Of a DNA stretch of 64,000 bases, positions 35,353 through 45,909 are shown piece by piece. Each line of letters begins with the position of its first letter. Position 1 is the stretch's first letter. The notes beneath the pieces are model-generated. The model saw only the letters and a program-made list of their open reading frames with translations, made no database searches and was not told the origin of the DNA. The position numbers and the translations under genes were made by a program. Source of the stretch: Talpa occidentalis (taxonomy: Eukaryota; Chordata; Mammalia; Eulipotyphla; Talpidae); NCBI RefSeq assembly GCF_014898055.3, contig NW_023604295.1, positions 96,983,591 through 97,047,590 on the forward strand, read 5' to 3'.

Positions 35353-35957
35353 TGTTACAGGGTAGGGTGAGGGGTAACCAAGAACCCCCAAATCTACCTG
35401 CTCTGCCATCCACCACATCAAGACAAAACATGCTCTAGTGCATAAGACCTTTAATGGAAAGAACTTTAATATAATTAGTGTGCAACAAGAAAAGACAAAG
35501 AATAAAGTTTCCAAATCAAGCACCTGAAGTTCCCCATCCCCTCGTGGGTAAATGCCCAGCCAAACAGGGTTGGCCCCAAGCAGGGCCATGGAGGCCTGGA
35601 AGCCTGCCACAAGTCTAACGCACCTCCTGGTGGGGACCCATAGGAAAGGGGCAGAAGGGCCCAGCACTTCTGGGAAAGAAGGAGCAAAATCGAGATAAAT
35701 GCTGCCAGTGTCACCCTCCCCACGGGTTTCTCAACCACATCTGTTTCAGCCAGTCCAGGACGAAAAAAGCAAGTTCCACTTTTCACGTGTCTCTCTGCTC
35801 CATGTGCCTCCTCCAGGTCGCCTTCTGGCTCTCCATCCTGCTTCCTTCCTTCTCCAGTCTCCCCTCCAGCTTCTCCTCCTCCCTCTTTAGCTCTACCTTG
35901 CTTTGTGGGGGCTGGGAACTTGGAACCTCCCCTTTCCTGGGGAGCACCGCTGCTACA
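35353..35957 (-). mobile_element. LTR-A solo LTR, antisense
   Basis: Starts on the plus strand at tgttacagggtagg and ends at caccgctgctaca, the reverse of TGTAACA-type ends. It aligns throughout with the provirus LTRs (catccaccacatcaagacaa, cgtgggtaaatgcccagcc, ctccatgtgcctcctccagg). A perfect 4-bp duplication tcac is at 35349-35352 and 35958-35961. Confidence 0.92.
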
Positions 35958-35961
35958 TCAC

Positions 35962-36574
35962 CTCTCCTAAGTGACAGGGTAGCACTAGAATTTGCTGTTT
36001 TATATTGGGATTCTAATTTGGCACAGGGGTGTCCTTCCACAGTGTTCTGGAAGTGACAGAAAAATATCTTTCATATCACACCTGCAGACATTTGGGTTTG
36101 ACGTCATGCAGGACTTACCCTGCCCTCCCACTGGTACTCTCAGTCCTCTAAAGAGTCTAGTCTTGATGAATTAAAGCTGCTTCCATTGGGACCACCCTAA
36201 AGCTTGAGCATCTTTATTTATTGTTGAAAAGGTGATTTGATTTACTAAACACTTTCAATTGTATTGACATTATTTTCTTCTTTTTAGCAGTAAAGTGAGA
36301 GACACTGATTTTAAATATGTATTACAGGATATCTGTTGAAAAATGCATCTCTTGCCTCTGGGCAGATATGTATATAATGATTTCACAGGAGCAAAAGTAG
36401 TTTGTGAGCAGGTGCTCATCAGGGGAAGGGAGACTGGAGAGGTGCCAGGTCTGCCAGCAATGCAAGAAAGGAAAAGAATAATTAGCATCTTCCATTTGTT
36501 TAAATGTAACATTTGTATAGCTGGCCTTCAAGTCTGGAGGAGAAAGTGGCAGAAGGTGATGTCATTTTTGGAGT
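35962..36574. other. Unassigned intronic sequence
   Basis: No exon or repeat recognised. Confidence 0.35.
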
Positions 36575-37011
36575 TGTTGGGTTTGGAGTGCGGGGTCCTT
36601 GGGTTCACTCTAGGAAAGGTTTCACCAGAGCTCCTGTTTCAGTGGCACACAGTGAATTTCCCAGGCAAGTTTCCCCACGAGACAGAGAAGTTAGTTACAT
36701 TAAAAAGAGCAGGTTCATTAGGGAAAGGGACAGAAGAATGAAGGACACTTGCATTGACACAAGTGGGCAGTAAGAGCTGCCCCGAAAGGGACAGGTTTGC
36801 TGAGAGAGGGTTGCAGGCGGGTGGCCCTGAGGAGAGCAGCCTCTGCTGAGGGAGGTCAGAGAAGAGAAACCCTGGCATGGTACAGGTCATGGGCAGGCAG
36901 GGAGGCTGCGCCCTGCAGAGGGACAGAGAGTTGGCAAGATGGAGTACCTGCGCAGGCACAGGTGGGCAGAACTGCTGTCCCCTGTCACTTTAGAAATTGT
37001 ACTGCTATACA
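36575..37011 (-). mobile_element. LTR-E copy 1, antisense
   Basis: Its reverse complement aligns with 58516-58915: shared phrases include ccaactctctgtc, gacctgta followed by atgc, gggaaactt/gggaaactc and aacccaaggac. It reads like an LTR, but a duplication at my proposed ends (gagt and aaaa) is absent, so the boundaries are approximate. Confidence 0.6.
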
Positions 37012-37055
37012 AAAAAGATAAGGAATAAGGTTTCCAAATCAAGCACCTGGGAGGG
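37012..37055 (-). mobile_element. LTR-A fragment
   Basis: The segment gataaggaataaggtttcca, aatcaagcacctggga matches the LTR-A poly(A) region at 35497-35527. Only ~44 bp, directly abutting the LTR-E copy. Confidence 0.65.
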
Positions 37056-38640
37056 GCTTTGGGAGGGGCTCACTCCTTCCCAGAGTGGTTTGTTTGTTGT
37101 TGACTTTGAATAAACTATGTAGAACTTGAAAGGGGCCAGATTTCTACAATGGACCTCAATCTCCAATCTTCACCTTCAGGTCTGTGCTCCTGACATCCCC
37201 TACAGCAGTATGATAACTGCTTGTGTCCTGTGCTTTGTGATACAGGCACTGGCACACAAGAATCCTAGTTCCTATAGCTGGGTTAATAGCTGTGTTAATC
37301 CCTTCTACCCCCACCTCCAGTTCTTGGCATTGTGTGAGCCAGGTTTCTGGTCTTGTGGAGTCTCCTTTTCAGTTTTTCTATTCTTATCCTCCATCAAAGG
37401 CAGTGAGACTGCAGCAACAAAGAGAGTGGAGCTTTGGATTCTCCTGATTAGCACAGGTTCTTGAGAAGAATGAAAGCCCTTTGAGTAATAGTGGATATCC
37501 AAGAAGGCCCTGTGAAATCACCTCTTTAAGCACCGGCTCAGAAGGTATTGACAAATAAGTCTTGGGAACACTCAGTGGGTTTGTAGAGATAATTTCATAG
37601 TGAGACATAAGTAGAATTATCTGGTTGGTATCCGATCTACTATTGGTTAGTCACATAGCCAGTGCCGCTGACATTAGCAACATTAATCTGCACTTTACGA
37701 AACTTCACTTCCTTCCCTTTATTCACTCACGGTGGTCTCTTGGCAACTTGCCCCTTTTAGTTATGGTTCTGTCTCTGGAACTCTGCAGAAGTCCCTTTCT
37801 TGCCAATAATACAGCAGTCAGTGTCTCCACTATGGAGCAGACACTTCCCCGGTACAGCAGAGATCAGTGTAAGGTGGCCCCAGGAGGAGGAAAGGTGAAG
37901 TGGGGAGAGTGAGTCAGGGAAAAAGGACAAGCCAAGACAAGAGGGCACTGTGGAGGCCTAAACATGGGTGGAGGGAGGCTGCTCCCCCTCCAAATCCTGA
38001 GATAAGAGCAAGAGGCTGCCCAGACGTGCTCCCCACCTTGAAGTCAGGCTGCATCTGCCCCAGTGGAGTGAGGAGTGTTCCCAGGGCCTGGGCACTGCCA
38101 GGTTTCTAGGCTGTACTCACTGACACCAATGGGGCGGCTTGCCTTAGAGGAAGCCCTCTGGCAGATGGCGCAGTGTGGGGGAGGTGTGAGCTTGAAGGGG
38201 ACCTCTAGTGAAATTCTGTGCTTGGGGGAAGGGCAGGTATAATCTAGAAAATCTTATTCTTATATCAACTCTGTCAACTTTCAGCTTCCAGTGAGGCTGT
38301 CAAGAGAAAGAACATTTTCTAGGTTTGTTTTAGCATTTCCAGAATCAAACATAGAAGACTTAGCGTTTCTCCCCCGAAGGCAGAGAAGGTATCTTTTCCA
38401 TTTATAATGGCTGGTGGGGAGGCCGGCACTGTAGGCTGCAAGAAGAAAATGGCTTAGGGCAGATGGGAAGGCGAAACCTGCCCCTTGGGGGTCCTAGCTT
38501 ATGAGGAAGTGTGCCTGATGGAAAGCGAGAAGCAAGCAGTGAAGGGGAGGTTAGAAGGCAGTGCTTTCTCTTTTCTCTCGCCTAAGGGCTACACCTCTGA
38601 GCAGAGGGGCTCTGTGGAGATCTGACATGGAAAACTGTGG
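37056..38640. other. Unassigned intronic sequence
   Basis: No exon or repeat family recognised. Several open frames of 60-112 codons are unremarkable. Confidence 0.35.
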
Positions 38641-38677
38641 GATATCTGGCCCTTTTTGTTATTGGGGCTATTGTTTT

Positions 38678-38717
38678 GGTGCCCAGGGTTCCTGCTGGTC
38701 AAGCTAAAATGTAGAGT
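38678..38717 (-). other. Short sequence shared with 52103-52141
   Basis: gtgcccagggttcctgctgg, tcaagctaaaatgtag recurs at 52109-52141. It lies next to the LTR-D end, so it may be retroviral leader or another mobile fragment. Confidence 0.5.
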
Positions 38718-39093
38718 TGGTACCAAACACTAATCTCAGTTTCCCTCCGCTAATAAAAGGAGACAGAATTTGAGGAAAAGGAAAGTGGTTTAATTTGTCA
38801 ACAGATGAGGAGGGTAGCAGACTCATCCCCGAAAGACCAGTGTCCTGCTCTTGGACAGGGTGCAGGGTTATTTATACAAAGGGAAAAAAAAGGGGAGATG
38901 GATGTCAAGTGTCTGCAAAGGGGAGCGGGGGAGGGGTCAGCACGAGCCTGAGATGGTTGGGCACCAGCTTGCTTTTTCAACAACTGCTGTTTAACTCCTT
39001 TTTCCTTGGAATGCAAGAAGACAGACATGTTAAACAAGAGGGTAAATTGCAAGAGAAAGGGGGTAGGCATACTTGTTATCTGAGAGTGTTACA
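38718..39093 (-). mobile_element. LTR-D copy, antisense
   Basis: Reverse complement aligns with 50550-50768 plus 51328-51539: shared phrases tttgtataaataaccctg/tttgtataaatatccctg, agagcaggacactggtcttt, attaaaccactttccttttc. It contains a TATA-like TATAAATA and a poly(A)-type ATTAAA. It meets an LTR-A copy head to head on its right. Confidence 0.75.
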
Positions 39094-39116
39094 GCAATTT
39101 CCCAGAGAAATTGCTC

Positions 39117-39710
39117 CAGGGTGGTCCCCAGGGAAGGGGGAGGTTCCAGGTTTTTTGCCCCAACCAAGAGAGGGTGGAGCTGAGCAGGGAGAGAAGAAGC
39201 TGCAGAGGAGACTGAGGAAGGAAAGAAGCAGGATAGAGCCAGAAGGAGACCTGGAGGAGGTGCATGGAGCCAAGAGACATGTGAAGAAACTGCCCTTGTC
39301 TTTTGGACGAGGACTGGGTGACACGGATGTGGGTGAGACCCGTGGGGAGGTGACAATGGCAGTTTTTGTCTTGATTTTGATTTTGCTCTTTCCCCTCCAA
39401 ACTTGTCTGGTTGTTTCTGATGCTTTTCTGTGGTCCCCACTGGAAGATGCTTTAGACTTGTGGCAGGCTTTGGGGCCTTGTTCTGGGCCAATCCCATATG
39501 GATGGACTTTTACCCACGAGGGGACGGGTAACTTTGGGTGCTTCATTTAGAAACTAGACTCTTTGCCTTACCTGTATTGTTTCCTAGTTTTATTAAAGTT
39601 CCTTCCCATTAAAGTCTCATATGTTTTGTGTTGATGCGGCGGATGGCAGAACCCATTTAGAATAGGCAGGTTTGCGGGGCTTGGGCTACCCCTCTCCCTG
39701 TCCTATAACA
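39117..39710 (+). mobile_element. LTR-A solo LTR, 5' end altered
   Basis: Aligned with the provirus LTRs from gggtggtccccagggaaggg to tgtcctataaca. The first bases are displaced: tgttacag occurs at 39087, with a ~22-bp stretch containing the inverted repeat caatttc/gaaattg between it and gggtgg. No 4-bp duplication is visible, consistent with rearrangement at its left edge. The 251-codon open frame across it has no coding relatives. Confidence 0.85.
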
Positions 39711-41413
39711 GCTGGAGGCCAGCTCTCAGAGTGCCATTGGGATTCCAGGGCAGTGGAAAGGGTGGGACACATTTAAGACTTTATTTCCCTCTTCTCTCCC
39801 TGAGTTGTACATTTTCTCATTTTCCCCTTCCCTGGTAAATAAGCCTTTTATTAACCTTTTGTGTATGCCTGCAGTAGAGTATTAATAAGTCCTTTTTAAG
39901 CACACAGATGAAGACCCACAGTCAGGCAACCTGTTTTATATCAGAGCTGCCCTGTAACAATATCATTGGCATGTCTCTGCTGTCTTCCTGCTGTGGGGAA
40001 CTTGACACTTCTTTTGTCCACCTTGAGATACTGTTCTGGTCTGTTCTATAAGTAGAAAATTCTATTTCCCTGTGTTTTCCTACAGAATACTTATTGGTTG
40101 AGTAAAAACTTCTGAATTGTTTATTGGGCCTAAACAAAGTTGAGTTTCTTGTTAAAAGTCATTAAACTGGTAAATTATAGAGTGAAAATTCAGCTTTCTG
40201 TGAATTAAATTCCAAACCTTAGATTTCTGACAAGAATCCAGAAACATGCAAACTACAAATAATATCTTAATCTATCTCTTTTCCTGTCTTCCCTATGCAT
40301 GGTCCATAAAGTGTTGTTTTGTCTTAAAAATGTTTGGGCTCAATGAAATAGAGCAGAAACAAAGTATAGCAAAAGGATCATATATTAATGCAAAGTTAAG
40401 GAAATTTTCCCGTCTCAGTAAAAACTTAGAAACTAAATTGAGAAAAACTTTTCAATGTCTTCATAAATTTGGTAAAATAATCAATTCTTAAAATTAGCAC
40501 ACATGTCCAAAATTTTAAATGAAAGTCAAGAGATCTCTGTGTCTGTCCTTGTCTTTTACTTTTGGAGGATTAACTAAAAAGGACGCTTATAGAATATCCC
40601 ACATTTTGAGATCTAGAATTTTGGTAAATAAGAACCAGTTCAGAACTTGATTGCTTAATTTGAAGCATGCATGCCTTAAGGTTATAATGTTGGGTATTAA
40701 TACTTTATTCTATTTTTAAATGTATTTACTTAAAATAGAAAGCTCTTGGTAGTCAGTAAAAGAAGAGTAATTAACCTAATCTATGTCAACAAAGATAAAC
40801 TTGCTTTGGTTTTTTAAACTAAATTTCTCTTGATAAAGTTCCTTTCCAGGAAGGCTAATCCATTCACCTTTCCCCTTGAAAAAAAATACCTTTGTTTCCC
40901 AGGTAAACACCCTAAATGACTCTTTCCTTGACCTAGGAGAAATTCAAGATGGAAACCAATACTGAGTTTCTTTCAAGTATGCAGGAAATGTATATAAGTC
41001 TCTCTGATTTTTCTTGCTTTTTATCAATCAATCTACTGCTTGCTTAAGGAGAAACTTGGTATATAGGATTGTTACAATTGCAACTCGGCAATTATTTTAA
41101 AATTCCAGTCCTAAGAAAAAAGTAAAGGTGTAAGTGGTATCTCCACCTTGAATTTCTTTTTATCATTATTTACATGGTGGCCAAATCTCTCAAAGCTGAA
41201 GTTTTACTAAATTTAGTAAATGAGAACTTGCTAACTAAAGTTATTTTATCTAAAATTACTGTTTTCAGGTTTACTTTTTGCTTCTTAATATAAGGAAACT
41301 AAAATTAATGTCATCTCATCAAAAAAAATTAAAGCATGTGTTTATGTGTAAGTCATGTCTAGTCTAAAGGGAAGATGGTATAACAGCTATTACAATGTCT
41401 TACAGTTTAGATT
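39711..41413. other. AT-rich sequence, possibly old ERV interior
   Basis: Lies between a solo LTR-A and the SINE that adjoins the provirus. Its composition resembles 45.9-49 kb, but I found no definite retroviral motif. Confidence 0.3.
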
Positions 41414-41427
41414 AAAAACAAGGGTAT

Positions 41428-41693
41428 AGGGTCTCCCCTGGTGGCGCAGTGGTTGAGCGCTAGGCTGCGAAGCTGCCAGCAGCCTCTGCAGCACTGGTTG
41501 GATCCCTGGCCACTGGCGAGGGTCCCACATGGCACAACAGACCTCTCCTGCTGTGCCCACTGCTCCCCTCAGCAGTGTGTTTAATCCGTCTGCCTGTTCT
41601 GTTCCCCGCTCTGGCTCTAGTGAATTCTCTCACCCTCCTGTACTTCTGACTGTACCCAGTGCTTGTATAAATAAATTAATCAATTAAAAAAAT
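41428..41693 (+). mobile_element. SINE subfamily A next to the provirus
   Basis: Head gggtctcccctggtggcgca, tail gtgcttgtataaataaatta. Its duplication aaaaacaagggtat (41414-41427) and aaaaacaagggtgt (41694-41707) differs at one base. The right copy overlaps the provirus duplication at base 41707. Confidence 0.93.
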
Positions 41694-41710
41694 AAAAACA
41701 AGGGTGTAAT

Positions 41711-42307
41711 TGTAACAGGGTGGCCCCTAGGAAAGGGGGAGGTTCCAGGTTTCCTGCCCCATCCAAAAGGAGGCTAGAGCTGAGCAGACAGAGAAAAAGC
41801 TGCAGAGGAGACTAGGGAAGGAAGGAAGCAGTATGGAGAGCCAGAAGGAGACCTGGAGGAGGCACATGGAGCAGAGAGATACGTGAAGAAACTGTGCTTG
41901 CCTTTTGGCCGTGGACTGGGTAGACACAGATGTGGGTGAGAGACCCGTGGGGAGGTGACAATGGCAGTTTTTGTCTTGATTTTGCTCTTTTCCTTCCAGA
42001 CTTGTCTGGTTATTTCTGATCCTGTTCTGTGGGTCCACTGGAAAGTGCTTTAGACCTGTGGGAGGTTTTGGGGCCTTGCTCTGGGCCAGTCCTGCTTGGG
42101 TGGACTTTTACCCACGAGGGGACAGGTAACTTTGGGTGCTTGATTTAGAAATTCTATTTTTGTCTTTTCTGCATTGTTTCCTAATTATATTAAAGTTCTT
42201 TCCCATTAAAGTCTCATAGGTTTTGTATTGACGCAGTGGATGGCAGAACCTATCTAGAGCAGGCAGGTTTGCAGGGTCTGGGCTGCCCCTCTCCCTGCCC
42301 TGTAACA
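41711..42307 (+). repeat. Provirus 5' LTR
   Basis: 597 bp, TG..CA. It includes a poly(A)-type ATTAAAG (tatattaaagttctttccca near 42189) and a short U5 ending ccctgccctgtaaca. Confidence 0.92.
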
Positions 42308-42311
42308 GATT

Positions 42312-42329
42312 TGGCACCCAACATGATTT
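42312..42329 (+). promoter_or_regulatory. Primer-binding site, lysine-tRNA-like
   Basis: TGGCACCCAACATG follows the LTR by four bases. It equals the first 14 bases of the known lysine-tRNA (1,2) primer site, except for two G-to-A changes at CpG positions. This is where a tRNA would prime minus-strand synthesis. Confidence 0.75.
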
Positions 42330-45290
42330 AGGACAGAGCCATCTGTGGTTAGTGAGCCCCATGGGGAAATTGAACTTCCCTATGGCACTGGCTACCATAA
42401 GTGCAAATGTGATTTTTGGTTTCTCTAGTGTTTGTTTCATATGTAGATTTGCTGTTGAAAAACTGGCTTGGGCTTTGTCAAGATTCTGTGTCTGTGTGTA
42501 ATTTGTTTGTAGTGACTTGCTAAGAGATTTGATTTTGTAAAATTTGCTCTGTACAGCAGTTTTACTCAAAAGATTAGGTAGTACATTGGACCACACGGCC
42601 AAGTCAGATGGCATCTGAGGCCACTTGGTGGGTCCTCGTAAAACTCAGAGGTTCTTGTTGCTAGGACTTTGGACCTTTTTTCTTTTTGTGATCTCTGCTA
42701 TCTCATTAGCATTTCTAAAGGCAATAATGATTCTTTAGTGATATGTTGCTTTGTCTTCAACTACTTCCTGACCTCTGCCTGAGGGGTTTTGCAAGCCAAC
42801 AGTGGAGCAGTGGTGTTTAAATTAGCAAATATATGCCTGGTGTTAAGGAAAAAGTAGCCTTCAGCAATTACTGGTAATTGCTGGTAGTCTTGATGAATTC
42901 TTGGAGATAACTTGAATTTTTGCGAAGTCTGGATCAGAAAAATTAAAAAGATTGAGTCTGAAAGGATTTGCTGCTGTGAATTTTGTCTACACAATTTGTT
43001 TTGGGCATGTTTGCCATTTGAATCCTGGATTTGTTCAATTGCTGGTGTAAGACAAGATTCTAAGTTTCTGCTTCCTACTGAGGAAGGTCTGTTGTGGAAA
43101 GCACTCTTTATGGTGCATCTTGTAACTGTACTAGGTTTTCATACCTGTGTTGCTGTCCCTCCCTAGTGTGGGGGAGGTGTAATCTGCTTTGATGTTGAAT
43201 CAGTCTTTCAGCTGCTGTCCCTGAGTGGCTAACAGAAGTAAGGAGATGACTCCTTTTAATTGAAAGTTATTGCTGATATTTTGATTTTGTTTTTTCAGGT
43301 TCTGTTCCTGTAAACCCAAGGATTGCCTGCTTAGTGGCTAACAAAAGATGACTCCTTTTGCTTAAAAGATAACTCTTGATTTTGCTCTTTCAGCTGCTGT
43401 ACAGGATACCCCAAGATTGGCTTCTAATAAAAAGGCTTGAACACTGAAAACCCTAAAGTGATGAGCAAGGTCATGTAACTCTTGTGATTAATAAAACTTT
43501 TTCTTCCTATTTCCAAAGTCTTAGGTTTGTAGGATGACAACTGGAAACTGATTTCTGCCAGCGACACTCCACATTTTTTTGGACTTTGACATTTTTTTCT
43601 GAGCCTACGGAGTAAAACTGCAGTTTTATAAGATATTCCACGTGGCATAACTAAAAAACTGTCTATATGTTGTATGTCTGTATGTCCTTGTGTCTAACTG
43701 TCTCGGCCTCTAGAGGTTGAAAAATTGGTATACATGGTGCCTATAGACATTGAAAAAAAATGTCTCCAGTTATGAGGAAAAACTAAAGGTTATGGTTTGA
43801 TTGTCAACATTGTATACTGCTGAACTAAGCCCATGCCTTCATAGAGATTGAATATTGTTGCTGTTGTTTTCTGATGTTTACGGCAAAGCTTCCCAGAAAT
43901 CTAAATTCAAGTAAAAATTTGGTAGTCTGTCATTTGGTTGATCTAAGGAAATTTTGTGGAATCTCAGTCAAGCTCCTGAGACATTCCACAAAGTTTCTCC
44001 CTTTTCCTCCTGGAAAGACATTAGATGAATTTGTCCTATTTGGCTTACCTAGTAAAGTAAAACTAGAAGGGAAGCATTGTTACTTGGGAAAATGGTAAAA
44101 GTTTGTCATGTACAGAAATATTAACACTGGTTTTCTAAAACCTCTCAGAACCTGATATGTATGTAAAATGTCAGTGGTGACTGTTGCCTTGTAATATTGT
44201 ATACTTTAATTGTTTGATATCTACAGGAATTGTTTCTGTAAAAAAAAATAGGGGGGAGAGGCCTCAACAGATTCCTATTGATGGAACTTTTGATGGGTTA
44301 AAAAATTTCCTACAAAGGACTGAACAGACTGTTGGGGATACACCTGATTTTTACTAAGTTTTGACATAATACTGGAAATTTTATTGCATTTTGTTCTGTT
44401 TCAACAAAGTTCTCTTGTTTTGACTGACTGGGACCTGCAGCAATGTTAAATTTTTTTTTCTTTTTTCAGCAGAGCTAACTTGTATTTGCATTTTCTTTCC
44501 CCTTGATACCAACACAGCATGAAAATAGTGGTAGTAATTTTTACTACTCATGTCAGTGTCTATTTTTGCATAATTTCCATAAGGATTTTGTCTGCTTAAA
44601 ACAAAAACAATTGGAGATGAGTTTTATTGTGTGGCTTTGAGTGGAGTTCTTCCAGGAAGTTGAAATAGAGCAGAACCAAAAAGAAGAGAACACACTGCTT
44701 TGTTTGTAGGGTTCCAGAGGCCTCCAAAGAAGGTGAGGAAGCTTGCCTTCATTGGCAGGCCTGGACAACCCAGAAAACAAAAAAGCCCTGGTACCCTTGA
44801 GAAGAGGAAGCACAGGTGGAGTCTGGTGAGACCAGCTTTGTTATTGAAGCCTACGTGGACCGGATGTCAAGAGTTTGCTCTGATCCTATGTGGAGTATTC
44901 CAACAAAGCCAGCTAAAATTGCTGTTTAGTTACTTTGCCCTGTGATTGTATGCAAAAATAGGTAATGTGGTTTAAAAGTAGATTTAGTTTGCAAACTTTT
45001 TTTTTTTTTACATAAATTCAACCAATTTTAAGATTGTTTTCCCTGTGATTTTGATATATTTGCTGTCTTGTTTTGGCTAATGTTTCCAGATTTTTTTTTC
45101 TTTTTTCTTTTTTTTCTTTTGGCTTGGGTAATGGTCTATTTTCCAGTAATGAAAAACTGACATACTGGACATTCATGGACAATGCTGCTGCTAATTGTTG
45201 CTTCTCTTACATATATTGTAACCCTGAAAAAAGACTGTCTCTTAAGACTATGCCCTGAGATCTGTGCCACCATAGACATGGTGGAATAAA
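42330..45290 (+). other. Provirus interior, non-coding
   Basis: T-rich, low-complexity-like sequence with many stops. 44560-45000 is related to 48970-49191 plus 49843-50045 elsewhere in the window (shared phrases: ggttcca followed by gacctcc/ggcctcc, aaagccctggtacc/aaagccctgggaac, tagatttagttt). Confidence 0.7.
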
Positions 45291-45292
45291 AT

Positions 45293-45305
45293 TAAAAGGG
45301 GGGAT
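45293..45305 (+). promoter_or_regulatory. Polypurine tract
   Basis: aaaaggggggatt immediately before the 3' LTR; the usual plus-strand primer of reverse transcription. Confidence 0.85.
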
Positions 45306-45905
45306 TGTAACAGGATGGTCCCTAGGAAAGGGGGAGATTCCAGGTTTCCTGCCCCACCCAAAGGAAGGGTAGAGCTGAGCAGAGAGAGAAGCTGCAGAGG
45401 AGACTGAGGAAGGAAGGAAGCAGGATAGAGCCAGAAGGAGACCTGGAGGAGGCACATAAAGCAGAGAGACCCGTGAAGAAACTGTGCTTGCCTTTTGGTC
45501 GTGGACTGGGTGACACAGATGTGGGTGAGAGACCTGTGGGGAGGTGACAATGGCGGTTTTTGACTTGATTTTGATTTTGCTCTTTTCCTTCCAAACTTGT
45601 CTGGTTATTTCTGATCCTTTTCTGAGGGTCCTCATGGGAAGGTGCTTTAGACTTGTGGCAGGCTTTGGGGCCTTGCTCTAGGCCAATCCTGCTTGGGTGG
45701 ACTTTTACCCACGAGGGGACGGGTAACTTTGGGTGCTTGATTTAGAAATTATATTCTTTGTCTTTTCCGTATTGTTTCCTAATTATATTAAAGTTCCTTC
45801 CCATCAAAGTCTCATAGGTTTTGTGTTGATATGGCGGATGGCAGAACCCATTTAGAGCAGGCAGGTTTGTGGGGTCTGGGCTGCCCCTCCTCCTGCCCTG
45901 TAACA
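45306..45905 (+). repeat. Provirus 3' LTR
   Basis: 600 bp, collinear with the 5' LTR, ending ctgccctgtaaca. It contains tatattaaagttccttccca near 45784. Confidence 0.92.
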
Positions 45906-45909
45906 TAAT

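Larger units (their letters stand above)
41711..45905 (+). mobile_element. Non-autonomous endogenous retrovirus, complete provirus (LTR-A)
   Basis: Two LTRs (41711-42307 and 45306-45905) begin TGTAACAGG and end CTGTAACA. A primer-binding site follows the 5' LTR, a polypurine tract precedes the 3' LTR, and a perfect 4-bp duplication taat flanks the whole (41707-41710, 45906-45909). The interior (42308-45305, ~3.0 kb) has no open frame above ~170 codons and no gag, protease, polymerase or envelope motif I can see, far below the 7-9 kb usual for an intact retrovirus. It must have relied on enzymes from another element. The LTRs differ at multiple substitutions and small indels, so it is not very recent. 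Confidence 0.92.

Noticed and set aside
38795..39550. 251-codon open frame, the longest in the window
   Set aside because: It spans an antisense LTR-D and a solo LTR-A, and the same LTR elsewhere has the frame broken. No protein family features.
42108..42614. 168-codon minus-strand frame over the 5' LTR end and leader of the provirus
   Set aside because: Antisense to the element, crosses the primer-binding site, no recognisable domain; chance frame.
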